Position numbers and translations under genes: made by a program. Below the pieces are notes generated by a model, which worked only from the letters and a program-made list of their open reading frames with translations, was not told the DNA's origin and searched no databases. A DNA stretch of 64,000 bases, taken from the NCBI GenBank assembly GCA_949361645.1, contig OX442419.1:8111377-8175376 (forward strand). Direction: 5' to 3'. Positions 41,401 through 49,929 of the stretch are shown here, one piece after another. The stretch's first letter is position 1. Every line of letters starts with the position of its first letter. The stretch is from Spongilla lacustris (taxonomy: Eukaryota > Porifera > Demospongiae > Spongillida > Spongillidae).

Positions 41401-42398
41401 AGTAACGAAACGAGGGACTACGGCTGGAAAATAATACTTTATGATGATAAATATCAAGATACATATTACAGTCCTATATATGATTTAATCACCTAAAATT
41501 GCTCAGAGGCATGCCTTTACCCATAAATTGAAAAACGAAGTGGCATTCTTCCAAATTACCAATCTAGACCAACAGAAATTCTATTGCCAAACTGGTCCCT
41601 CTCCCGCGCAGCTGCATTGGATGTAGCAGTAATCAATTCGCTAAATTTGCAACTTTTACAGAAGCGGCTCAAACATGTGGTCGTGCAGCTGTGATGGGAG
41701 AAGAGGCCAAGCACTGTAGAAATGATGAGGCAAGTGCCCTTAGAGGGCACCCCTTTGGTTGTGGAAGTGTGTGGGGGGTGGGGCAATGAAGCTATCGATC
41801 GGCATGTGTTCTAAAGTGTCGAAAAAAGTAACCACCCAACTATGTCGACCTATATATATATAAATGTATATGTAATTATAATATATATCGCATCACCGGT
41901 GCATGTATATAGTCGCCTGAGCCTCACCTTTATGAGGCGTAATGCGTCCAGAGCAATTTTGGCCAGATGTGTCCCCACACTAACCACATCTTGTGGCTTT
42001 TAGTCGTAGTGCTTTTTATATTAGTTGCATGTGAATATGTATATATTATTATGATGATTTGGCCTAATCGGATTAGATTTAATTCTAATCGGGCCGGACG
42101 GTGAACCTATATAGTTATCGTGCGGCCGGTGTGTGCATGTCCATTTAATCTAAGGGGAAAAATCGGGGGTGGGGGTTCATATATCGGGGAGGAGGTGGGG
42201 GCCGTTGTGTAATCGGGGACCCGCTCTTACTTCTCCTACCGAAAAAATAAAATAAAATCATCGTTTTGGTCATACTATGACTTTAATTTTACGCGTGCAT
42301 ACATGTACGCATACTTTACCTGTTGTTAGATACTGATGGAGATAATAAATGGCTGCACCTCCAATAACAAGAAAAGTAACTCCAACGGCCGCTTCCAT
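22622..42398 (-). CDS. AREL1: AREL1-like filamin-repeat HECT E3 ubiquitin ligase, 18 exons
   Basis: Exons in transcript order: 42398-42320, 36707-36678, 35925-35441, 35243-35009, 34926-34772, 33223-33110, 25569-25410, 25353-25235, 25177-24922, 24844-24717, 24643-24568, 24519-24410, 24329-24150, 24006-23896, 23849-23720, 23653-23595, 23155-22890, 22724-22622. The lengths sum to 2796 nt (931 aa) with every phase consistent. Order: membrane anchor at about residues 5-22 (human AREL1 also starts with one); six acidic 25-residue repeats (about 38-190), not recalled from human; filamin-like domain with G-Q-P-Y, A-G-E-Y and P-G-P-P-D-P; second filamin-like region with E-G-S-Y-E and N-A-G-F-F-R-V-C; V-D-D-G and A-A-T-F-Y-R; HECT domain about 588-931 with T-D-A-G-G-L-S-R-E-F-F, E-L-L-M-C-G and catalytic A-T-C-F-N (Cys898). 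The family transfers ubiquitin through that Cys; human AREL1 targets IAP antagonists. The joins of exons 1, 2 and 3 rest on phase and family resemblance and are least certain. Confidence 0.9.
26401..27150. other. Intron 6 segment with GC-rich patch
   Basis: Within the AREL1-like intron. A GC-rich, CpG-rich patch at 26800-27010 holds several ACGTCAC motifs and an open plus-strand frame (26668-27099, 143 codons) of no recognisable family, ending in a hydrophobic run. It may be a promoter-like island or chance. Confidence 0.35.
27156..27161 (-). terminator. Polyadenylation signal AATAAA for the small gene
   Basis: TTTATT on the plus strand reads AATAAA on the minus strand, 90 bp downstream of the stop of the small two-exon gene. 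Confidence 0.4.
27251..27525 (-). CDS. Small single-pass membrane protein candidate, two exons
   Basis: Exon 1, 27525-27492, starts ATGGCAGTG in a good initiation context (AACAATGG) and ends at GTAAGT in phase 1. Exon 2, 27345-27251, follows a TTACAG acceptor and ends in TAG. Together they give 42 aa: a basic N-terminus (S-R-A-R-I-K), an acidic linker (Q-E-E-P-K-D), then about 18 hydrophobic residues (W-Y-A-V-I-A-G...L-L-S-L-S) at the very C-terminus, as in tail-anchored proteins. It lies in AREL1 intron 6 on the same strand, with an AATAAA downstream. No known family was recognised. It could instead be a chance pairing of splice-like sites, or the second exon could belong to another transcript. 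Confidence 0.5.
28013..28800. repeat. Tandem repeat of about 168 bp, 4-5 copies
   Basis: Units contain CAGAGCATGTGATAAGGGTG, GGCAAGTGGGAGAGAGATGG and TTACTTTGAGGTTAACATG. Copies are very similar; the last decays near 28750. Lies in AREL1 intron 6. Confidence 0.88.
28801..29639. other. Intron 6 segment, nothing recognised
   Basis: AT-rich intronic DNA between two tandem arrays; no exon was recognised. Confidence 0.4.
29640..32990. repeat. 57-bp minisatellite, 3.3 kb, in AREL1 intron 6
   Basis: Units centred on CACATCACAAGCTCCCACAC and CAATCCATGGTCTACACACA, typically 57 bp with length variants. The plus strand is nearly free of G. As 57 is divisible by three, open frames of up to 488 codons (29610-31076) arise; they have no gene support. 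Blocks of several units recur (the stretch near 30170 is echoed near 31180, 31850 and 32750), indicating higher-order duplication. Confidence 0.95.
33416..33487. repeat. Short palindrome
   Basis: TCGTACCCAGATCCAAATGT is inverted in ACATTTGGGTCTGGGTACGA about 30 bp away. It resembles a minimal foldback element. Confidence 0.7.
33795..33878. mobile_element. Single arm of MITE family A
   Basis: Matches one arm of the palindrome at 19080-19296 (TTGTTCCCTTCCTTTTTACA) and is the reverse complement of the arm at 40330. Confidence 0.65.
35441..35925 (-). repeat. Coding 75-bp tandem repeat, AREL1 exon 3
   Basis: Six units of 25 residues, pattern S-Q-Q-S-N-V-E-S-S-S-T-Q-S-E-E-H-L-A-A and then Q-C-G-E-E-H. 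Central units are almost identical in DNA, implying recent expansion. Exact multiples of 75 keep the frame, unlike neighbouring noncoding arrays. The last unit runs directly into the filamin-like domain. Confidence 0.88.
36540..36612. repeat. AT-rich microsatellite
   Basis: Runs of TATATA and ATAATA between AREL1 exons 2 and 3. Confidence 0.9.
38101..38930 (+). mobile_element. Degenerate retroelement copy in AREL1 intron 1
   Basis: Shares its 3' part (CACAATGGTTTTGCATCACC and the GGGGCTTTGCCCC hairpin) with the copy at 3.9-4.9 kb. It holds a broken coding remnant at 38167-38572 and follows a run of about 27 G at 38027. Confidence 0.6.
38167..38572 (+). pseudogene. Retroelement reverse-transcriptase C-terminal remnant
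   Basis: The first frame, from 38167, reads A-L-F-D-I-R-V-M-D-T-D-A-Q-S-Y and E-K-K-K-K-Y-L-D-A-V-E, a signature common near the C-terminus of animal retroelement proteins. A one-base shift near 38312 is needed to continue into T-F-T-P-F-V-T-S, and a further frame holds V-T-G-W-V-R-A-T-L-A-F-A-I-L-R-A-T and D-D-G-A-G-L-P. The copy is therefore frameshifted and dead. Confidence 0.65.
38931..42319. other. AREL1 intron 1, mostly unrecognised
   Basis: No exon was seen. It contains a run of about 20 C at 39356, one arm of MITE family A at 40330 and scattered microsatellites. Confidence 0.45.
40330..40420. mobile_element. Single arm of MITE family A
   Basis: GGTGGTGTAAAAAGGAAGGA matches the left arm of the complete palindrome at 19080-19296. 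Confidence 0.65.
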
Positions 42399-42570
42399 GC
42401 TGTAAAGGAAAGCAGTCTATTAAATGTGATATCAATGATAACAAAACACATGCAGTAACGAAAAATGATGATGCATACTTATATGACGAGCGTATGCCAG
42501 TATACAGTACAATTTCTATGTCATATATCTATGCATGCATTATCTATATCATAAATGCTGTGCATACGAT

Positions 42571-42675
42571 GTTACTTAGATTGAGAACAGGCTAGCACAG
42601 TGCTACTTACTTCAACTTCACTGTTACATAGACTGAGAACTAAGCTAGAACAATGCTACTTACTTTAACTTCACT
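42571..42675. repeat. 52-bp direct duplication
   Basis: Two diverged copies of a unit ending GCTACTTACTTCAACTTCACT, just upstream of the AREL1-like first exon. Confidence 0.75.
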
Positions 42676-42993
42676 AATATTGTGATATTATAAATAGTGA
42701 TTGCCCTACATCGTAGGCTTTCACTGTGTGTTGACGTACGGGGGAGTTCCCTTGGTTTTTCCCATGTATACATGTACGTATGGGGAGTTCCCTTTGTTTT
42801 CCCCGAGTGTATGATTGCTCCGCGCGAAGCAGGAATACTATAGGACATGTGGCGCGCGAAGAGCGCAGTATGACGCCGAAGGCGCCTCGTCCGCGAAGCG
42901 GACTCGGGACGAGGCTGTTCAAATTTTTTTTTAGATTCCCTTTTTTTTTTTTTTTTTTTTTTTAATGAAGAGTGTCAGTGTCAGGATGGTGTC

Positions 42994-43716
42994 ATAGCGG
43001 ATTTTGTCCCCCCCAATTATTGTCCCCCCGGACAGAATCCGCTAGCGGATCATGTCCCCCCGGATAAAATCTGCTAGCTGATTCTGTCCCCCCGGACAGA
43101 ATCCGCTAGCGGATTCTGTCCGGGGGGACACATTCTGCTAGCGGATTTTGTCCCACCTCCGCAGAATATGTCCCCCTTTGTGTTTATTAGCACAGCTTCG
43201 TGTGCATGGTCCGACCGATACACATGTACATGTACATGTATATCCCAGGCTCTGCATGCCTAATATAATTTGGTCCTAAAGTCTAGCTGTCGCTGGCCGA
43301 CTCAGTGCACGGCCATGCAATATTCTGAAATGGTCCTATAGCCGACAGAAATAGGCTTTGACGGTCTTATTATATAGAACCATTTCAAGCTGTGTATAAG
43401 GAAATTTCACTACCATTGATCTCCACTATAATATACATGTCCTATATACATGTATAAGACAATTGCAACTATTTGCAAGTGTGGCTGTCGTACCCGGCCG
43501 TCTTCATGACTATATATTACTGGAAGCTAGCAGCTGCAAAACACACCGCGTACAACTTGGGCAGAGGGCCAAGAAGTCTGGCGGGGAGATCGATTGATAG
43601 GACTGCGGGACTGGGTGGGGGAAGTGTACCTTATGAATCGAGTATTAGCTAATAGTATTCATGACACTTTTGTAGGTCCCCTGTACATACCTTTCGGGCC
43701 CGATACGAAAAGGAAA

Positions 43717-43753
<37 letters not shown>

Positions 43754-44136
43754 AATGTATGTTTCGGGCCCGATGCAAAAAGCGGGCGAGACTGTTAGCT
43801 TATAAGACCTGATACGTATACCAAGGATTGGGGGGGGGTGGGGGGGGGGGGGGGGGGGGGGGGGGGCCCGTGGGGTTCCTTCCGATATCGCAGCCCTGGC
43901 TATACATATTAGGAAAAGCGGAGTATCGATCACCTACTGTTGACACCTACAGTGTACAGGAAAGGCTACACGTATTAGAGTATCGATCACCTACTGAAGG
44001 GGGAAAGGGTGGGAGGGGGGGACAATTTCTGCGGAAGGGGGACAATATCTGCTAGCGGATTACGTCCGTGGGGGACAATTTCCGCTAGCAGATTATGTCC
44101 GGGGGGACAAAATCTGCGGGGGGACAGAATCTGCTC
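42994..44136. mobile_element. Foldback-type element with GCTAGC repeats
   Basis: The left end has several copies of the palindrome ATCCGCTAGCGGAT separated by TGTCCCCCCGGACA; the right end (44020-44136) has the inverted arrangement GGGGGACA and ATCTGCTAGCGG. The middle carries very long G runs (about 33 at 43717 and about 24 at 43843). No coding region is visible. Confidence 0.65.
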
Positions 44137-44254
44137 CGACAACGGCACCTGGGGTGTAAAAGGACCCTGGATTCGGCTTGCGGGTGGAAAGTTGCCCCCT
44201 AACCTGCATGCGGAACAGCCTTGGGGGAACAGCCTTGTTAACATTTTCACCCTA

Positions 44255-44888
44255 ATACCGCGTTTACACGACGATGGTACGGTACGGAACGGCCGGCTCA
44301 GCATGGCACGGTACGGAACGGTTATCGAGTATCGCGTTTGTGGCTATGTGGTATAGAATGGTTTTTAAAAAGCAATTCCGTAATTAACTACAATAATTGC
44401 CCGAAATCAAAATGGATGCCTTGTTTACAACCTTCCGTGCAATCGAGAAAAGGAGGCATCAGATGCACAAAAGAAGGAGACTATTATTTTCTCGTAACAT
44501 ACGCAATATTATGGCAATGGCCATCCAATACACCTCAAATGGCCTCAGTACCGATCTTGTTGTACACCAATTGATTTTTTTCCCAGTTTTCCAGTTGCAC
44601 TTGCATCGATTCCTCTCCCCAAATCTATATCACCCGTTTGTTTCGTCCAATCCACCATTTTAATACTATGGAAACCAGTTCTACGCATGCTCAATTGCTA
44701 TCATATCCCGATCGACCACAATCGAGGCGTGCCGTGCTGGGTAGCCCGGTTATTGCAACCGTGCTGGCTCGGCACGGTACGGCACGGTTTTGACAGGGTT
44801 TACACGTCAAATTTTAACCGAACCATACCGTGCCGAGCCGTAGCGTATCGTGCTGGCACGGAAAAATTGTGTCGTGTAAACGGGGTAT
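44255..44888. mobile_element. DNA transposon remnant with inverted ends
   Basis: Left end ATACCGCGTTTACACGAC matches the complement of the right end GTCGTGTAAACGGGGTAT, and TA flanks both sides. Subterminal GGTACGG/CCGTACC motifs repeat in both ends. An internal open frame (44397-44663) is not recognisable. The length of 634 bp indicates a nonautonomous copy; Harbinger-like ends look similar, but the class is not certain. Confidence 0.72.
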
Positions 44889-44890
44889 TA

Positions 44891-45603
44891 ACCTCCAACA
44901 TTCCTAATGCTGCTAATGTTATTCTAACGTTACAATTTCAGTAGGATTGTGCTGCGCAATCTAGGAATCCTTACTTCGGCAAGCAATCCAATGATTGCGC
45001 ACGCGTAATCTATTACAATCCTTGAATACGCACAGTGCCAGAAAGAAGTTTTAAAGATATATATAACTGAAGAGAGATGTGAATATTCTTACTGCATGCA
45101 GTGAACAGTTCAGCAAAGTCGACGTCTTTTATATTATATATCGGCGCACATTATTACATGCACGGATAGGAAGTACAAAAAACCACATACCAAACACGTG
45201 TGCCTTGCGCGGTTTACACAACAATGCCGGTGTCATAGGGTATACGGTCCCGGACGAGTTCCCTGCGGACCGTATTCCCTGCATGGTATACATCATAAAA
45301 TACATGTATAAACCGCGCGTGCATGCGAAAAGCTGATCGCAGGTCGCTAACTATATGCAGCGAAGGATTGACACATTCCATGGAGTTTACGACCATGCAG
45401 TTCGGTTCATGACTCGGTAAAGTACTCGTTTAAACACTAGCAGGTGGGGCTTGCTCGCGTGAGGCGTGAGTCGGCGTGACAGTGACCATTCTAGTAGTGA
45501 CGCATGTTACTTAGTACCAGGTTTATCCGTGGTTTACTAGCGTTATATAAGCTTTATGTTTACATTGCTTTGCGACGCTTCGATTATTGCACTATTGGGT
45601 AGT
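44891..45603. other. Spacer, nothing recognised
   Basis: No exon pattern; short GC-rich inverted motifs only. Confidence 0.4.
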
Positions 45604-46079
45604 GAATGGACCCTTTGCATGAAAGATCGGAAGTACGATAAACGTCACGTCTGGAGTAAAAACCACAGCGGTTGCTTAGAGACATTGTGTCACGTCCGCG
45701 GACCTTTGCGTAATAAAATGGCAACGCTCGGAGTCAGCTCAGACATTGATCCTACGGCCGATCCAGTTCCTGATCAAACTATGCTGCCAACAGTAAGTTT
45801 GACCGGGTCTGACATACCCAGAGCCTTTTTAAAGCCATCCATTTAAAAAGGCTCCGGGTATGTCGGACTCGGTCAAGCTTACTGTTGGCAGCATAGTTTG
45901 ACCAGGAACTGAATCGGCCGAAGGATCACTGTCCGAGCGGGAAGGAATGACTATGAGCGCTGCCATTTTATTACGCAAAGGTCCGCGAACGTGACACAAT
46001 GTCTCTAGGCAACCGCTGTGGCTTTTACTCCGGACGTGACGTTTATCGTACTTCCGATCTTTCATGCAAAGGGTCCATT
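45604..46079. mobile_element. 476-bp palindrome with coding-like arms
   Basis: AATGGACCCTTTGCATGAAA at the left is inverted at the right end, and the arms match to a spacer of only about 10 bp at 45838-45847. Each arm carries an outward-starting open frame of 76-78 codons beginning M-K-D-R-K-Y-D-K-R-H-V that stays open despite substitutions. A GTAAGT sits in both arms after C-T-C-P-like codons near 45792 and its mirror. It could be a foldback element or an inverted duplication of an exon. Confidence 0.78.
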
Positions 46080-47006
46080 GATGTCATGATTGTCATCGCT
46101 CGACAGCGGTATATGAAGGCAACGCCCTCAGTCACGTCATAATATGCTTTCCACGATGAAATAGCTTACAATCGCACTAGATAGGCAGTTTAGCCCTATC
46201 TTTGCACGAATTGCACACCCATGAGCACTACAAACAATATGATTCCATCATTATGTTGCTGTAGTGCGCCAAAAAAAAAATTAAGAAAATTGATGAAAAT
46301 TTTTTTTTGCCCAAGACCCCCCCTCCCCCCCTAACTTTGATACCTCATAACGTTTTTCCTAGACCCCCTGAAAAAAAGAATAGCATATTCGTGATGCTCT
46401 CAATGAGGTCTTCAAAGTTGGGGGATGGTGTCTTCCACTTTGTTTTTTGCCCCCCCCCCCCCCCGATGTATATGTACATAAATGGCACTGATAGATGTAG
46501 TTCCATTGTACATATTGAATAAGTAAAATTACTTGTATACCTGTCTATTGGACCTGTTTCATGCAGCATGCACCATTTACACTAGTATGAAATCGAAGTT
46601 ACACCTTTAGTCGCCTATGCAACTTGTCCACAGGAGCTCAAATTCAGCTGGGCAAGCCCAAAACTTGGGGAAAATGTTAAAAACAGTTTTTTTTTTTAAT
46701 TCCCATGACTCATTTAAAGATAGCCCAGGCTCATGCCTGAATCCCATGGGGGTGCACAGTTTCATAACGCTTTCCCCCCAAAACATTCTCTTGCTAGCTT
46801 CATGCACTGCCAAAGTTGGGGCCTTCGATTCAACATGTAACATATGGTATGAAGTAACTGTCTGTGCTATGTGATGGAGCTTGCTAGTATCAATCATAGA
46901 TGAACGTAGATGGTTTTTTGATGCCTTTAATAGAATGCAGATGTGGACATATAATTTGATGCGTTGGTTGTGGGTTGTGGGTATGGTAGTGCCGTAGTTT
47001 TGTTGA

Positions 47007-47351
47007 TTATTGTTGAACAGGAACAGTTGACGGGTTATTGAGCATGTCACACACGTGTATAGTGGGGTTGGAAGAGATTGAAGAGGCTGCTTCTGTTAAT
47101 GCTGCAGTAGTAGATGAATCACTATTGATATTTAATGTGTTAAGATTGGTGGTTGCTGTAGTTTGAGGGGTGGGCATAAAGATTTGCTGATATGGTTTTA
47201 GGAAAGCTGTATCCAACTTAAATGTCAAATTTGATTGCTGTGGGGTGGAGTCAATAGATGGCATAATTGGGTAAATAAACTGAAGCACAATGTTCAACTT
47301 CGTTATGATTTCAACTTGCTGGCGGGCAATTAGTGTCAACATCTTTGACAA
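47007..47351 (-). CDS. Hypothetical 114-codon open frame
   Basis: ATG-to-stop frame, Ser/Thr/Asn-rich toward the C-terminus, with an N-terminal amphipathic stretch (Q-Q-V-E-I-I-T-K-L). No family was recognised. It lies just downstream of the integrase remnant on the same strand and may be part of that element or a chance frame. Confidence 0.2.
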   Translation of the reverse strand: MSKMLTLIARQQVEIITKLNIVLQFIYPIMPSIDSTPQQSNLTFKLDTAFLKPYQQIFMPTPQTTATTNLNTLNINSDSSTTAALTEAASSISSNPTIHVCDMLNNPSTVPVQQ

Positions 47352-47474
47352 AACTGAGAATTAAATATAATAAATTTTGTGTTAATGCATCTGAAGCAAA
47401 CGTCATGCAAAGTTGTAATGCTGCACAATTCTAGCACAATATAACTGCAACTCACCAGCATGTAGTCTTAAAAA

Positions 47475-47930
47475 TAAATCTTGCTATATTTTCTGCTTTG
47501 CTAGAGCCTCTGCTTCTGGCCATTTAATGAAATAGTCAGTGAGGGTGAGGATATTCTTTTTTTACCGCTTTTAGTATCAGGAAGTGGCCCAATTATATCA
47601 ATTCCTATCTGTGGATTTTTTGAACAATAAAGAAAAGAGAGGTAGAAGTAAAGAGGTGATAAAGCATAGAAAACTGACATTCATGCAGTGAATTATAACA
47701 TTAAAGTGTAGAAAAGAAAAAATAACAACAATATACATGTATCCACAATTATAGAATATCATTCACCAGCAACCAGGTCTTTCCAGACTTCAGGCTCAAT
47801 CGGTATAGGATGCAGAACCAATCCAGGCTTAGTAAATTTGTCATTATTACACTGACATCTTTCATATAAAAACTTTCACATCATCTGTCATATTCGGTCT
47901 CCAGTAAAACCTACATACTATACCTTGTTT
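47475..47930 (-). pseudogene. Ty3/Gypsy-type integrase remnant
   Basis: On the minus strand, a zinc-binding part reads F-Y-W-R-P-N-M-T-D-D-V and, after a frame change, C-Q-C-N-N...L-H-P-I-P-I-E-P-E-V-W-K. The catalytic-core start follows as I-G-I-D-I-I-G-P-L-P with the first Asp of the DDE triad. A further one-base shift leads into T-L-T-D-Y-F-I-K-W-P-E-A-E. About 140 bp interrupts the two halves. The later acidic residues are missing. This is a decayed retrotransposon fragment, with a MITE arm abutting its 5' side. Confidence 0.75.
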
Positions 47931-48000
47931 TCTTGCTTTTTTGCACTACCAATCCTACATACCACCAATTACTTTCTCGATAGAGAGTTTTTTGATTTGT
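47905..48000. mobile_element. Single arm of MITE family B
   Basis: TTTTTGCACTACCAATCCTA and TTTCTCGATAGAGAG match the right arm of the palindromes at 8428-8681 and 55507-55800. Confidence 0.72.
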
Positions 48001-48369
48001 ATTAATGATTATGATACAATCTACGATCAGTGATAAACGAAAGGCATCCATTTAAAACTGTGCAGAAGCACTACGGAGTTATACTAGTTCATTACATTGC
48101 ATGCTGTACCAAAAATACGCTTGTTATGTGCTATCTACCAAAATTACACCCCTGCTATGGCAGTCTCCTTCCATAGGTGGCAGTCTCCTTCCATAGGTTA
48201 TCCACCGGTGTAAGTAGCATGTTCACGATAAACGTAACACACATTTATGCAAGCAATAAAAACGCGTCAGTCGCTGATCCGCTGGTCATGGCACCAAGCA
48301 AGCTGCTGCCAGAATGCATGAGAAGTTTCACGCATCGACCTGCTCGTAACCTATTCCCCATCATGCAGG

Positions 48370-49292
48370 CATCAAAGTGCAAAACATCAAAGTTGGTTCG
48401 GTCGTTCGGTTCGAGTACGCCGCACCTACCCCCGGACCAGACTCGCGTCCTACCACGAATATCGTCGACTCTGCTGGAAACGTACTGCTGCAAGTGAATA
48501 CCAGATACCTGTCGTCCAACGATAAGTACTTGGTGCTCAACTCTAAACTGAACGGCGCTTGGGGTCCGGAGGAGAGGCCCTCGGGATTCCCGTTCGATGC
48601 TGCCGCAGTGATGGTTGTGGGGGTGGTGGAAGCCGATGGGTACAGGGGTCATTGCAAATGGAGGAATATTCAACTATCCTTACAAGCACCGCAAAGCAGC
48701 AAGTGATGCGCGTAAGATTGAAGCAAATACGGGTTCGCATCAATTTGGCCTTGTAAGTTGAGATATCTGGGGTTCTGCATCTGGCATACGATATTGCGTG
48801 ATGTGGAGCGGCTTTACTGCATACTACACACTCTGTTTCAGGTGGTAACCGATAATTCGGGAAAATTGACTTGCGACGAAGTGCACAAAGTGATGTGCGT
48901 GAAGGCAGTGATGCCGGGTCACGACCAGACACCATGCAGCTGGGGCGTGCGCCGTGAATCTTTTGAGCGGTCTGCCGGTGAATCTAGCGGTACCGATGCC
49001 CTCGGCCTCGGGTCCTGATTATTCTCTGCACTTTAACCCGCGGTTCTATTTGAACTACATCGTGAGGAATACTTACACCCAAGGACGCTGGGGACCAGAG
49101 GAGACTGACGGAGGCATGCTGCTCGTCCCCAGCACGGAATTTAAGCTTGCCATAACCATGCGGCAAGATGGCTACGAGATTTCTGTGAACGGAGAGCACT
49201 TCACGCAGTACAAGTACAGAATTCCTCATGGTCATTCGCTGACTCTGATGGCCACTGGCATCCAGAACATTTCAAATATTGCTGCGTACTGA
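48370..49292 (+). CDS. Tandem-repeat galectin, two apparent frameshifts
   Basis: Galectins are beta-galactoside-binding lectins, often exported without a signal peptide. Likely exon 1 is 48370-48752 (acceptor CATGCAG, donor GTAAGT); exon 2 is 48842-49292. Domain 1 shows V-L-L-Q-V-N-T-R-Y, L-V-L-N-S and W-G-P-E-E-R-P. Domain 2 shows L-H-F-N-P-R-F, Y-I-V-R-N, W-G-P-E-E-T and Q-D-G-Y-E-I-S-V-N-G-E-H-F. Domain 2 keeps H-x-N-x-R, Asn, Trp and Glu of the sugar site but has Thr where Arg usually follows W-G-x-E-E; domain 1 lacks the first His. The frame shifts by one base at GGGG near 48640 and again near 48953. Either the assembly has indels or this is a recent pseudogene. The 5' start exon is not identified. 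Confidence 0.72.
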
Positions 49293-49583
49293 GTATTCCG
49301 TACATACGCTAAACTGATGTGAAGTTGATTAAGAATAAGGAAAATTAAGCTTTGTGCAACTATTTGCATGCAAGCACGTATATATTTTGATTGTACATTT
49401 AGTTTTGTGGACAAGATCAACTTAGCAATGAGAGTGCATCTAGTATTCTGTAGTTTAATAGCATGCGTGTACATGTACAATTGCGGTAGTAAACAGGGCT
49501 AGGCGAACGCTCTGTTGCAAATACATGTATGTTTAATAGCTGACTTATATTACTGTCTTCCAAACAAAGTATATAGTCATGCA

Positions 49584-49660
49584 CAGGGTTGCCGCGGTTT
49601 TAAGGTTTAATATTTAACCGTCGTAACCGCGGTTAAATGTCGCGGTTAAAGCTTACCAAC
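49584..49660. mobile_element. Possible hAT-like terminal fragment
   Basis: CAGGGTTGCCGCGG resembles the end of the complete palindrome at 57896-57998, followed by TTAACCG/CGGTTAA hairpins. No matching right end was found. Confidence 0.4.
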
Positions 49661-49898
49661 TTACGACCCCTAACCACGCTAGTGATCACGTAAATGTACA
49701 TTGTGGCAGTTAATTCATTGCTATATGCATCGCGCGAGTGGGTGTTGCATGTATGCCGGGTATTGTGAATACCTTAATAAAAGTTTTACTATACACATGA
49801 TCATATCCAATCCCATACCATCCAATCCTACCAAAGTTAACAGCACCCTCCTAGCTTCAGATGCTAAATAGAGGCAAATGAGTAATACACCTTTGTGC

Positions 49899-49926
49899 AA
49901 AAAAAAAAAAAAAAAAAAAAAAAAAA
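49899..49926. repeat. Poly(A) tract
   Basis: About 27 consecutive A. It could be the tail of a retroposed sequence or a simple repeat; no source gene was recognised upstream. Confidence 0.8.
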
Positions 49927-49929
49927 CCA

